Source: Pseudomonas sp. MMS21 TM103 (GTDB taxonomy: Bacteria > Pseudomonadota > Gammaproteobacteria > Pseudomonadales > Pseudomonadaceae). From it: a stretch of 64,000 nt of DNA. Numbering within the stretch: position 1 is the stretch's first letter; the number at the start of each line of letters is the position of its first letter. The translations under genes were made by a program, and so were the position numbers. The stretch covers positions 1,240,001-1,304,000 of the forward strand of contig NZ_JAJISP010000001.1 in assembly GCF_022132145.1 (NCBI RefSeq), given 5' to 3'. Below, one piece after another: positions 35,541 through 43,986 of this stretch. The notes below the pieces were generated by a model, which saw only the letters and a program-made list of their open reading frames with translations, did no database searches and was not told the DNA's origin.

Positions 35541-36330
35541 TATTATTGCCTCCTTTAAAATTGAAGGAGAGACGCATTGGTCACCGAATAATTTCGCTAT
35601 TTTGGCTAACCGATGTAATGCTTTTGACACTTCGTTACCCATAAAAACGCGTGGTAACTTCCAGTGCAAAAATCCGTGCCCAACTATTAATATTGCCAAG
35701 CAATACGTCGCCCCACGCAGTAACGCTAACATGCAACCCGCGAAACGGGCTAAGCATTTAACTATAAACACTCAACCCAACAGCCTGTTCACCCACCGAC
35801 TAACCAGTCAATAAACATCCCGCTCGGACCTGTTTCCGCGATTGGATAAACGCTTGACTGCATAGCCGTCAAACCGATAATCACCCAGCCCGTGACGGCT
35901 ATAGAACAGCGAAGCCTGGCGCTTATTTACACATTTTCAAGACGCAGTAAACCACCTAATTAATCGCCACACCGATATTTACCGCGAAAAAAGCCACGCG
36001 TAATCAAGCCCTTTTGCGCAACCATCCGGCGCACGCCAGCCGCCACCGTTATTATTGCAACAGGTCCTGCTGCACGGTCGTTTCAGCGCACATCAACCGG
36101 CATAAAGCACTGCCCCGAAGCCCCCTTGCGCCGCGCCACAGCGCCTGCCCTGACCTCACCAAACAGACAAAGCTGCCCGCTTACTGTATGGTCCTACTTC
36201 ATTTTCATGCACATCGTTTCCGTGAATCTTGCGATTCATGGTTCTTGATCTATTAACTCACCTAGTTGATAGACCGGTGCCTTGTTGTTTATTCAAGCGG
36301 CAACAAGATGCCTTATCCAGGGAGAAATTT
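35541..36330. other. AT-rich divergent regulatory region between the DMT transporter and tmm
   Basis: About 790 bases with no supportable gene on either strand and visibly lower GC than the rest of the window. It must contain the two divergent promoters. It is unusually long for two promoters and may once have held a regulator gene. I could not recognise a clear operator. Confidence 0.5.
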
Positions 36331-37701
36331 ATCACGACTCGAGTAGCCATTATTGGTGCCGGCCCCAGCGGTCTTGCACAACTTCGCGCGTTTCAAACAG
36401 CTCAAGAAAAAGGCGCCGAAATTCCCGAACTGGTTTGTTATGAAAAGCAGGCGGACTGGGGCGGCTTGTGGAATTACACATGGCGCACTGGCCTGGACAA
36501 GAATGGCGAACCCGTGCACGGCAGTATGTACCGCTACCTCTGGTCCAATGGTCCAAAAGAATGCCTCGAGTTTGCCGACTACACCTTTGATGAACACTTT
36601 GATCAGCCCATTGCCTCCTATCCGCCACGCGCAGTACTCTGGGATTACATCAAGGGCAGGGTCGAGAAAGCCGACGTCCGTCAATATATTCGGTTCAACA
36701 CGCCGGTTCGCCAAGTTAGTTATTGCCCGCAAAGTCGTCAATTCACGGTAACTGCCCATGACCATGGCAGCGACAGCACCAGCAGTGAACTCTATGACCA
36801 CGTGATCGTTGCGTCCGGTCATTTCTCGACACCCAGCGTGCCCTTTTTCGAGGGTTTCGAGGGCTTCAATGGCCGTATTCTGCATGCCCATGACTTTCGC
36901 GATGCAGTGGAGTTCAAGGACAAGGATATTCTCCTGATCGGCAGCAGTTATTCCGCCGAAGATATCGGCTCGCAATGCTACAAGTACGGCGCCCGGAGCA
37001 TTACCAGCAGTTATCGCACCCGCCCCATGGGCTTCGATTGGCCGGAAAACTGGCAGGAGAAGCCCCTGCTGACCAAGGTCGATGGCGACACCGCCTATTT
37101 TGTCGACGGCAGTTCAAAGCGAATCGATGCCATTATTCTCTGCACCGGCTATCTGCATCACTTTCCGTTCCTTGATGAAGAACTGCGCCTGAAAACCGGC
37201 AACCGTCTCTGGCCGCTGGGTCTGTATGAGGGTGTGGCCTTGGTCGAGCAGCCCGGTCTGTTCTACCTTGGCATGCAAGACCAGTGGTACACCTTCAACA
37301 TGTTTGATGCCCAAGCCTGGTATGTGCGGGATGTGATTCTGGGTCGGATCGTCATGCCCGCCAAGCCGGTAATGGAGGCTGACATCCAGACCTGGCGCCG
37401 CCGCGAAGCCCTGCTTGAAAGCGATGAGCAGATGATCCGTTTTCAGGGCGACTACATAAAATCGCTGATCGAACAGACGGACTATCCGACCTTCGACATC
37501 GAAGGCGTGAACCAGACGTTTCTGCAGTGGGAACAGCATAAGCACAACGATATCCTGACCTTCAGGGATCACTCCTATCGCTCGCTGATGACTGGCACTC
37601 AGGCACCGGCGCACCATACGCCGTGGCTCGAGGCGATGGATGACTCGCTGGACGCCTATCTCAACGCACCAAGCGCAGCCCAAGCTGAAAAGGTCATCTG
37701 A
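36331..37701 (+). CDS. tmm: Trimethylamine monooxygenase (flavin-containing monooxygenase)
   Basis: Oxidises trimethylamine to trimethylamine N-oxide (also dimethyl sulphide in some homologues) using FAD, NADPH and O2. FAD motif GAGPSGL (~residues 8-14), [35 protein letters not shown] signature [11 protein letters not shown] and NADP motif GSSYSAED are all present and read almost like Methylophaga and Roseobacter Tmm. The equivalent of the usual MTTR start is ATC ACG ACT CGA: an ATC at 36331, with GGGAG six bases upstream. Starting there gives 456 residues, the family length. The nearest in-frame ATG (36238) would add 31 unrelated residues. Confidence 0.9.
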   Translation: MTTRVAIIGAGPSGLAQLRAFQTAQEKGAEIPELVCYEKQADWGGLWNYTWRTGLDKNGEPVHGSMYRYLWSNGPKECLEFADYTFDEHFDQPIASYPPRAVLWDYIKGRVEKADVRQYIRFNTPVRQVSYCPQSRQFTVTAHDHGSDSTSSELYDHVIVASGHFSTPSVPFFEGFEGFNGRILHAHDFRDAVEFKDKDILLIGSSYSAEDIGSQCYKYGARSITSSYRTRPMGFDWPENWQEKPLLTKVDGDTAYFVDGSSKRIDAIILCTGYLHHFPFLDEELRLKTGNRLWPLGLYEGVALVEQPGLFYLGMQDQWYTFNMFDAQAWYVRDVILGRIVMPAKPVMEADIQTWRRREALLESDEQMIRFQGDYIKSLIEQTDYPTFDIEGVNQTFLQWEQHKHNDILTFRDHSYRSLMTGTQAPAHHTPWLEAMDDSLDAYLNAPSAAQAEKVI

Positions 37702-37934
37702 ACCAATCCGGAGTTAATCGCAACCTTCTCGGCAGATGATTAACCCTCTGCAATGATCCGCCCTCGTTGCAGAGCCTCAGGGCATGCCAGCCTTGTTTCG
37801 GGATTGGCTAACGTTCAGTGACCCGGGCCGCGTTGCGGGGTTGATTGGCAGCGCCAGTATGCCGACAACCCCACAGACAGCGCGACGTGACTCCCGCTGG
37901 TTATAAACCTCCCCCGCAGCATCGGTCATGACCC

Positions 37935-38420
37935 ATGTCCAGCAAAGCCAACATTTCCATCCGCGCTTACCGCCCCAGCGATCCCCAGGCTCTGCTCACG
38001 CTGTTCGGCACCTCCGTGCATGGTTTGGCGCAGCGTTTGGCCTGGGCGCCGCTGGAAACCGAGCTGCCGGCCGGGCAAGTGCACCAGGCGACGTTGCCGG
38101 TCAGGCGGGCGCAACACCGGGGACAACCAGCCGGGTTTATCGGTTTCACGACGAACGCTCATATCGAGCTGATGTTCTGTTCGCCGGCGTGCGCCCGCCA
38201 AAGGCTGGCGTCGGCGCTGCATCGGGATGCCGAGGTCCACTTGCGCACTCTTGGCGCGGCGGCGCTGTTTACCGCGGCCAGCCTGAAGGCGCGGCCATGC
38301 TTTGCTAGGCAGGGCTTTTCTGTGGAACAGGCACAGACGCTGGTGCGCGGCACTGTTACCTTGCAGCGCTTCGCCATGCGCAGGCCACTGCGCCCTGAAA
38401 GACAAGGAACCCCGGAATAG
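37935..38420 (+). CDS. GNAT-family acetyltransferase, diverged
   Basis: A 161-residue protein with ISIRAYRPSDPQALLTLFGT at the N-terminus and TAASLKARPCFARQGFSVEQ near the C-terminus, both typical of YafP-like acetyltransferases. The central acetyl-CoA loop (expected R-x-x-G-x-G/A) is replaced by CARQRLASALH, and the middle is shorter and unusual, so activity is doubtful. Its stop is 2 bases before the next gene. Confidence 0.65.
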   Translation: MSSKANISIRAYRPSDPQALLTLFGTSVHGLAQRLAWAPLETELPAGQVHQATLPVRRAQHRGQPAGFIGFTTNAHIELMFCSPACARQRLASALHRDAEVHLRTLGAAALFTAASLKARPCFARQGFSVEQAQTLVRGTVTLQRFAMRRPLRPERQGTPE

Positions 38421-38422
38421 CC

Positions 38423-38659
38423 ATGACTCATCTGACCTGGACAGGACTTGCGCTGGTACTGCTGGCAGTCGCAGGTTTGGCCTACTGGAACTGGCGCAGT
38501 AACCGCCAACTCAGGCAACTGGACCAGCGTGTCCGCCGACAAAGCGAATTGCTTGAGCAAATCGACAGCGTGCTGGAAAACCCGCAACTCAGCGAAGACG
38601 AGCAGCGCGCGCAAAGCGAAGCCCTGCTGGCCAAGCTGCGGGAAAGCAGCAAGCCCTGA
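38423..38659 (+). CDS. Small membrane-anchored coiled-coil protein
   Basis: A 78-residue protein: one N-terminal transmembrane helix (GLALVLLAVAGLAYW), then a charged heptad-like helix (LRQLDQRVRRQSELLEQIDS) to the C-terminus. It starts 2 bases after the acetyltransferase stop, so translational coupling is likely. No recognised function. Confidence 0.65.
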   Translation: MTHLTWTGLALVLLAVAGLAYWNWRSNRQLRQLDQRVRRQSELLEQIDSVLENPQLSEDEQRAQSEALLAKLRESSKP

Positions 38660-38833
38660 GCGGCCAGCGTACAGCCCGCGCGCGCAAGCCTGAAGGTACC
38701 CGCGCTCATCGGCCCCGCCCCTCGGCAGGGCATGGGCGCAGCGCCTCTACACCTTAAGAGATATGGTCAGGGTCGGCACCCCATGGCAGTGTGGCCTATC
38801 GCACCGCTCATTTTTTCGTACGGATGGACTGTC

Positions 38834-39238
38834 ATGGATATTGCCGAATTCGCCGACCTGCTGGCCGCCGCCAAGGCCCAGCCGGAACCACAACGCTTGC
38901 TGTTGGTGTTCGTTTGCGCCGAGCTGCCGGAAGATGCAACCGAAGAGGAACGCCAGCGCCACGCCGAGAACCAGGGTGGCTCGCTCAAGCCGGTGCTGTG
39001 CGTCGACAAGCTGCCGGACGAACTGGTGGATTTTGCCGGGTTGCTGGCCGAGTCCAACCGCACCGGGGTGGCCTGGGACCTGGTGTTCGCCGCCGGCCTG
39101 GCCGGGCGCGCAGGCATGGTGCCGAGCAGCGATGAAGCCGAACAACCGCTGAAGATGATGGTCGGCGCCATCGAAGCCGGCAGCATCGGCAACTTCGTCG
39201 CCTTCGACCGTGAGGGCCATGCGGTCAACTTCTACTAG
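38834..39238 (+). CDS. Conserved hypothetical protein
   Basis: A 134-residue acidic soluble protein (MDIAEFADLLAAAKAQPEPQ...) with LLLVFVCAELPEDATEEERQ and a C-terminal GNFVAFDREGHAVNFY. Pseudomonad homologues are often labelled ribonucleotide reductase subunit alpha, which the length and lack of motifs do not support. Start ATG has GGA nearby but no strong ribosome site. Stand-alone. Confidence 0.65.
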   Translation: MDIAEFADLLAAAKAQPEPQRLLLVFVCAELPEDATEEERQRHAENQGGSLKPVLCVDKLPDELVDFAGLLAESNRTGVAWDLVFAAGLAGRAGMVPSSDEAEQPLKMMVGAIEAGSIGNFVAFDREGHAVNFY

Positions 39239-39369
39239 GCACTTGTCAGCGTACTAGTGCGCAAGTCGCAACAAGCAAGTCGCAGCGACATAGTGCCAAG
39301 GTTCCCTGGCTCGCTGCGCGCCCCCATGTGAACGTCCCTGGACTGGTAAACCACAACAGGGAGGTCCGG

Positions 39370-40092
39370 GTGAAAGACGCAGAATTGTGCCGCTGGCTGC
39401 TGGAAGTGAACGAGCCCTGGGAGGTCAGCCGGGTCCGGGTCGATACCCACAGCCGCGAGGTGCATGCCTACCTGAGCACCGGTAAGACCTGGTTCGGCCG
39501 CTACCTTGGTGAACAGCCTCGTTCACGCTGGCGGCATGTCAATATCGGCGCCTACAAGACCTACATCCACGCCAGCCTGCCGGAGCAGGACGAGCAGGCA
39601 CCGCCCCCCTTCCTGGGTAACAGTGCCAGCGACTTTACCCATGGCCTGGCCAGGCGGGTGATCCAGTGCCTGCAGGATGGCCTGCGCTATCGCCAGGTCT
39701 GCGCCCTGCTGGATATCGACATTCACCTGGCCTGGCAGATCAAGCACGCGATCGAGTCCGGTCAGTTGGCCACGGCCGATACGGGCCTGCGGGCGCGCCT
39801 GCAGCTGGACGACTCGGCGGGGCAAACCGGCAGTACGATCCCGGCCAGCGACGATGGCATATGGCTGCGCCTGCTGGCACTGGATTGTCCGTTCGAGATC
39901 CGCCTGCTCAGCCTGAAGCTGCTGCTGGCCCGTGCCCGCCAGGACTTTGCCAAGGCGCATGACCCGGATCTGCGGATCCTCAGGATCAATGAACTGCGGC
40001 GTTTCTTCATCAAGCACGAAAAGCATCTGCAGCACGAGATCGCCCAGCTGAACAACGACCACCAGCCGGCCACGGAGGGCGACCAGCCATGA
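39370..40092 (+). CDS. Hypothetical protein, first gene of a two-gene operon
   Basis: A 240-residue soluble protein. The start is a GTG with GGGAGG five bases upstream (VKDAELCRWLLEVNEPWEVS). The N-terminal ~70 residues are beta-rich, and the central part (LARRVIQCLQDGLRYRQVCA) has a helix-turn-helix-like look, so DNA binding is possible. The C-terminal half is helical and charged. Its stop overlaps the next start by ATGA, so the two products probably act together. I do not recognise a named domain. Confidence 0.65.
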   Translation: MKDAELCRWLLEVNEPWEVSRVRVDTHSREVHAYLSTGKTWFGRYLGEQPRSRWRHVNIGAYKTYIHASLPEQDEQAPPPFLGNSASDFTHGLARRVIQCLQDGLRYRQVCALLDIDIHLAWQIKHAIESGQLATADTGLRARLQLDDSAGQTGSTIPASDDGIWLRLLALDCPFEIRLLSLKLLLARARQDFAKAHDPDLRILRINELRRFFIKHEKHLQHEIAQLNNDHQPATEGDQP

Positions 40093-41084
40093 GCATCGGC
40101 ACAGCGACAAGCGCACTGCTGGACCTGCGCCAGGCCAGCGCCTTGATCGAACGCGGCGAAACCCTGGCCATCGCTGGCCACCTCGAGTGCCTGGCAGCGC
40201 TGCCCAGGGGTAACTGGATCGGCGGCACCACCCCCTACTTCATGGCCAGCGAGGGCGGCACCTGTCGGCTCGATCGGGTGTTCGTGCAGTCCTTCGGCCA
40301 GCAGGTCGGCGAGATCGCCTGCTATGACCGTGAGCGACTGCCGCACATGCTCGAAGACGCCCCGGAAGATGGCTTCAGCATCGTCATCCTGCCGGCCGGC
40401 AGTGCGGTGCTCGAGGACTATGCCCGCGAAGCCCCCACTTACCCCGACATGTACATCAAGCCGATAGCCGGCTGGGTCGCCGGCGTGCACCTGGATCAGC
40501 TGGGCAGCGCGCAGGCCCAGGTGGTCGATGGCCGCAGCGGTCGCTGCTGCGCCGACCAGGCCATCGTCCTGCACATCCCCCTGCCGCCGCACCAGACGGC
40601 GGTGGTGCATGCAGTGAACCTGTTCCAGCCCGGCGCAGGACCGACACTGAGTTTCGACGAGACCGGCTTTGCCGCCCGCGACTGCCTGATCGATGGCGTG
40701 CGCGGCAGCTTGCTCGAACTGATCCGCGCGCGCGGCATCGACACCCGCCTGCCGCTGGTGGCCGACTACTGCGGGGCCATGGTCAATGTCAGCATCCAGT
40801 CGCTGGAGCGCGAGCCGGGCCTGGTGTCCTTCTACGCGCCGGTGTTCGCCGGGGTGAACTACCGCTTCGCCGACGCGGTCGAGAACTATAGCGAGCGTTT
40901 CCTGCAGGCCATGCCCCGCGACGGCGGCCCCATCCTGTTCGGCTGCAACTGCATCCTCAATTACCTGTACTCGCAGCTGCAGGGGCGCCAGACCGCACAA
41001 CTCACCGGCCCCATCACCTTCGGCGAAGTCGCGTACCAGTTGCTCAACCAGACGGCGGTCTACCTGACGCTCGAGCAAAGCTGA
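40089..41084 (+). CDS. Hypothetical protein, possibly FIST-related sensor
   Basis: A 331-residue protein (MSIGTATSALLDLRQASALI...) with Gly-rich GNWIGGTTPYFMASEGG, several cysteines and a C-terminal GGPILFGCNCILNYLYSQLQ that recalls the cysteine-containing end of FIST-type sensory domains. No signal peptide or membrane helix. Translationally coupled (ATGA) to the preceding unknown gene. Function unknown. Confidence 0.65.
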   Translation: MSIGTATSALLDLRQASALIERGETLAIAGHLECLAALPRGNWIGGTTPYFMASEGGTCRLDRVFVQSFGQQVGEIACYDRERLPHMLEDAPEDGFSIVILPAGSAVLEDYAREAPTYPDMYIKPIAGWVAGVHLDQLGSAQAQVVDGRSGRCCADQAIVLHIPLPPHQTAVVHAVNLFQPGAGPTLSFDETGFAARDCLIDGVRGSLLELIRARGIDTRLPLVADYCGAMVNVSIQSLEREPGLVSFYAPVFAGVNYRFADAVENYSERFLQAMPRDGGPILFGCNCILNYLYSQLQGRQTAQLTGPITFGEVAYQLLNQTAVYLTLEQS

Positions 41085-41273
41085 ACCGGCGACCTCGAAC
41101 TGCCGGATCGCGACCCGGCAGCTAAACAGTCGCGCACCCGCTGCAGGACACGTTATGGTTAGTCAAGATCGACCATTCGCCCCGGCGGTGCGACCAGCCC
41201 GCCGCGCGTCGGACCGAGCCTGGGCCAGCCCGGGTTGGCTCGTCGTCCACCCGCCCACCCTCAAGAGACCCGC

Positions 41274-43157
41274 ATGCAGATCGAGTTGATCGAAATTCGC
41301 GACCACCTGCACCGCTTCCCCCCCTTCGATGGGCTGCCCGAAGACACCCTCGACGAGATCGCCCGTCAGGTCGAAGTCGGCTACTTCAAGGCCGGTAGCG
41401 AGATCCTCAGCTTCGGCGCGGAGATCCACGACCTGCACTATGTGCGCAGCGGTGCGGTGGAAATCTACCGGCGCACCGGCGCCCTCTACAACCGTCTGAC
41501 CGAGGGCGATATCTTCGGCCAGTTCGGCCTGCTGCGCGGGCACAAGGTACGTCTGCCGGCCCGGGCCATCGAAGACAGCCTGATCTATTTCATTCCCGGC
41601 AGCCTGTTCGAGCAACTCTGCGAGGCCCATGACTTCTTCGCCGACTTCGTCGAGGCCGAGGGCCAGTCACGCCTGAAGTCGGCGGTGGAAAGCCAGGGCA
41701 ACGCCAGCGAACTGATGAAGATCAAGGTGCGCAAGCTGGTCTCGCGGCGCACGGTCAGCGTGCCCCTCGGCACCTCGGTGCAGCAGGCCGCGCGGGTGAT
41801 GACCGAGCACGGCGTGTCTTCCCTGGTGATCCTCGGGCCGCCATCCGCAGCCGGAGCGCCCGCGAACCAGGCGATGGCCGGCATCACCACCGATCGCGAC
41901 CTGCGCACCCGGGTACTCGCCGAAGGCCTGGCCCTGGACACCCCGGTCGATCAGGTGATGTCACCCAACCCGATCACCATCAATGCCGACGACTCGGTGT
42001 TCGAGGCGATGCTGTGCATGCTCCGCCACAATATTCATCACCTGCCGGTGGTGTACCGTCAGCGCACGGTCGGGGTGATCAACCTGTCGGACATCATCAA
42101 ATACGAGTCGCAGAGCAGCCTGTACCTGGTCAATAGCATCTTCAACAAGCAGTCGGTGGCCGAGCTGCAGGCCCTGTTGCCGGATCTGCGCGCCACCTTC
42201 CTGCGCATGGTCAACGACGAGGCCACCGCGCACATGATCGGCAGCGCCATCTCGGGCATCGGCCGCAGCCTGACCCAGCGCCTGCTGGAGCTGGCCGAGC
42301 AAGAGCTCGGACCACCGCCGGTACCCTACTGCTTCATGGCGCTGGGTTCCATGGCCCGCGACGAGCAGCTGATCGTCACCGACCAGGACAACGCCCTGGT
42401 GCTCGACAACCGCTTCGATCCGCGCGTCCACGACGACTACTTCCTCAAACTGGCGACCTTCGTCAGTGATGGCCTGGCGGCCTGTGGCTACAGCTATTGC
42501 AAGGGCGGGATCATGGCCACCAATCCCCAGTGGCGACAGCCGCTACGGGTGTGGAAGGGTTATTTCAACCAGTGGATCGAACGCCCCAACCCGCAGACCC
42601 TGCTCAACAGCTGCATCTTCTTCGACCTCGACAGCGTCTACGGCGAGGCCGAGCTGGTCGAGAGCCTCAAGGATCTGCTGGCGGAAAAGGCCAGCCAGAA
42701 TCCGCTGTTTCTCGCCAGCCTGGCGCGCAATGCCCTCAACCGCACCCCGCCGCTGGGATTTTTCCGCACCTTCGTGATGGAAAAGGATGGCCAGCAGAAC
42801 AACATCATCAACCTCAAGGGACGCGGCACGGCGCCCCTCACCGACCTGATCCGCGTGCATGCCCTGGCTGCCGGCTCCAAGGCGCAGAATTCCCTGGATC
42901 GTCTGGACGCCATCGCCGCCACCAAGCTGATGCCCCAGGAAGCCATCACCAAGCTGCGCTACGCCCTGGAATTTCTCTCCATCGTGCGCATCCGTCATCA
43001 GGCCATGGACCTCGAGGCCGGCCGCGAGCCGGACAACTACATCGAGCCGGAAAAGGTCTCCGCCAGCGAGCGCTACAACCTCAAGGAAGCCTTCCAGGTG
43101 CTCAGCAACGCACAGAAATTCCTGCGCTTCCGCTACCCGGCGAGCGGCTCCCAGTGA
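41274..43157 (+). CDS. cNMP-binding / CBS / DUF294 nucleotidyltransferase-like signalling protein
   Basis: A 627-residue soluble protein. Residues ~10-130 form a cyclic-nucleotide-binding domain (LTEGDIFGQFGLLRG), ~155-290 two CBS domains (VSLGTSV-like VPLGTSVQQAARVM and DSVFEAMLCMLRHNIHHLPV), then DUF294 (~320-450; FMALGSMARDEQLIVTDQDN, resembling the GS...D-x-D nucleotidyltransferase site) and a helical C-terminal DUF294_C (~480-620). GlnD-like transfer of a nucleotide group is the family expectation. The stop overlaps the start of the exonuclease gene (GTGA). Confidence 0.88.
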   Translation: MQIELIEIRDHLHRFPPFDGLPEDTLDEIARQVEVGYFKAGSEILSFGAEIHDLHYVRSGAVEIYRRTGALYNRLTEGDIFGQFGLLRGHKVRLPARAIEDSLIYFIPGSLFEQLCEAHDFFADFVEAEGQSRLKSAVESQGNASELMKIKVRKLVSRRTVSVPLGTSVQQAARVMTEHGVSSLVILGPPSAAGAPANQAMAGITTDRDLRTRVLAEGLALDTPVDQVMSPNPITINADDSVFEAMLCMLRHNIHHLPVVYRQRTVGVINLSDIIKYESQSSLYLVNSIFNKQSVAELQALLPDLRATFLRMVNDEATAHMIGSAISGIGRSLTQRLLELAEQELGPPPVPYCFMALGSMARDEQLIVTDQDNALVLDNRFDPRVHDDYFLKLATFVSDGLAACGYSYCKGGIMATNPQWRQPLRVWKGYFNQWIERPNPQTLLNSCIFFDLDSVYGEAELVESLKDLLAEKASQNPLFLASLARNALNRTPPLGFFRTFVMEKDGQQNNIINLKGRGTAPLTDLIRVHALAAGSKAQNSLDRLDAIAATKLMPQEAITKLRYALEFLSIVRIRHQAMDLEAGREPDNYIEPEKVSASERYNLKEAFQVLSNAQKFLRFRYPASGSQ

Positions 43158-43891
43158 AGTGGCCCGCTGCCTCGCGTAATGCCGCCCATGAGGGGCCGAC
43201 AGACTGGCAGGGCCTCTTCATCCAGCTTGCGCAAACGGCCAAGGATCCGCGCCTGGCCGCCTTCTATCAGGCCGGCGTGGTCGCCGCCGACACCCCGCTG
43301 GAGCAGGTGCCGCTGGTGGCACTGGACGTGGAAACCACCGGTCTGGATTGTGGTCGCCACTCGATCGTCAGCCTCGGCCTGGTGCCCTTCAACCTCGCAC
43401 GCATCCGCTGCGCTCAGGCGCAGTACTGGGTGGTCAAGCCGGTTTCCGAGCTGAGCAGCGAGTCGGTCACCTTCCATCACATCACCCACAGCGACATCCG
43501 CCACGCACCCAGGCTGACGACTATTCTCGGTGAATTGCTGACGGCCATGGCCGGCAAGGTGATGGTGGTGCATTACCGCACGATCGAACGCGGTTTTCTC
43601 GATCAGGCGGTACGTCAGCATCTGGGCGAAGCGCTGCACTTCCCGGTAATCGACACCATGCAGCTGGAGGCCCGCTTGCACCGCAGCCAGCGCCAGCCGG
43701 GCTGGTTCGACCGTCTGTTCGGCCGTCAGCCGACTTCCATCCGCCTGGCCGACAGTCGCCTGCGTTATGGCCTGCCGCTGTACCAGGCGCATCACGCCCT
43801 GACCGACGCCCTGGCCACAGCGGAGCTGTTGCAAGCGCAGGTAGCCACCCACTACTCGCCGACCACCGCGGTCGGCGAGTTGTGGAGCTGA
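43154..43891 (+). CDS. DEDDh 3'-5' exonuclease (DNA polymerase III epsilon-like)
   Basis: A 245-residue exonuclease. Exo I motif VALDVETTGLD (~residue 55), Exo II around VMVVHYRTIERGFLD, and Exo III HHALTDALATAELL (H-x4-D). The N-terminal extension of ~45 residues (LFIQLAQTAKDPRLAAFYQA) is typical of proteins encoded next to cNMP/CBS/DUF294 genes. Start is GTG overlapping the upstream stop, so expression is coupled. Substrate may be DNA or a nucleotide signal; unknown. Confidence 0.87.
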   Translation: MKWPAASRNAAHEGPTDWQGLFIQLAQTAKDPRLAAFYQAGVVAADTPLEQVPLVALDVETTGLDCGRHSIVSLGLVPFNLARIRCAQAQYWVVKPVSELSSESVTFHHITHSDIRHAPRLTTILGELLTAMAGKVMVVHYRTIERGFLDQAVRQHLGEALHFPVIDTMQLEARLHRSQRQPGWFDRLFGRQPTSIRLADSRLRYGLPLYQAHHALTDALATAELLQAQVATHYSPTTAVGELWS

Positions 43892-43936
43892 GCGGATTGC
43901 GGCGGTGACTCACGCGATCCAGCCCTGCGCACCGCC

Positions 43937-43962
43937 GAAAAAAAACGCGCCCGAAGGCGCGC
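43937..43962 (-). terminator. Terminator of the BCCT transporter gene
   Basis: On the minus strand: CGCGCC, UUCG loop, GGCGCG, then a run of eight U residues. It lies 25 bases beyond the transporter stop. Confidence 0.85.
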
Positions 43963-43986
43963 TCTTGCATTACTCAATAACAGCGC

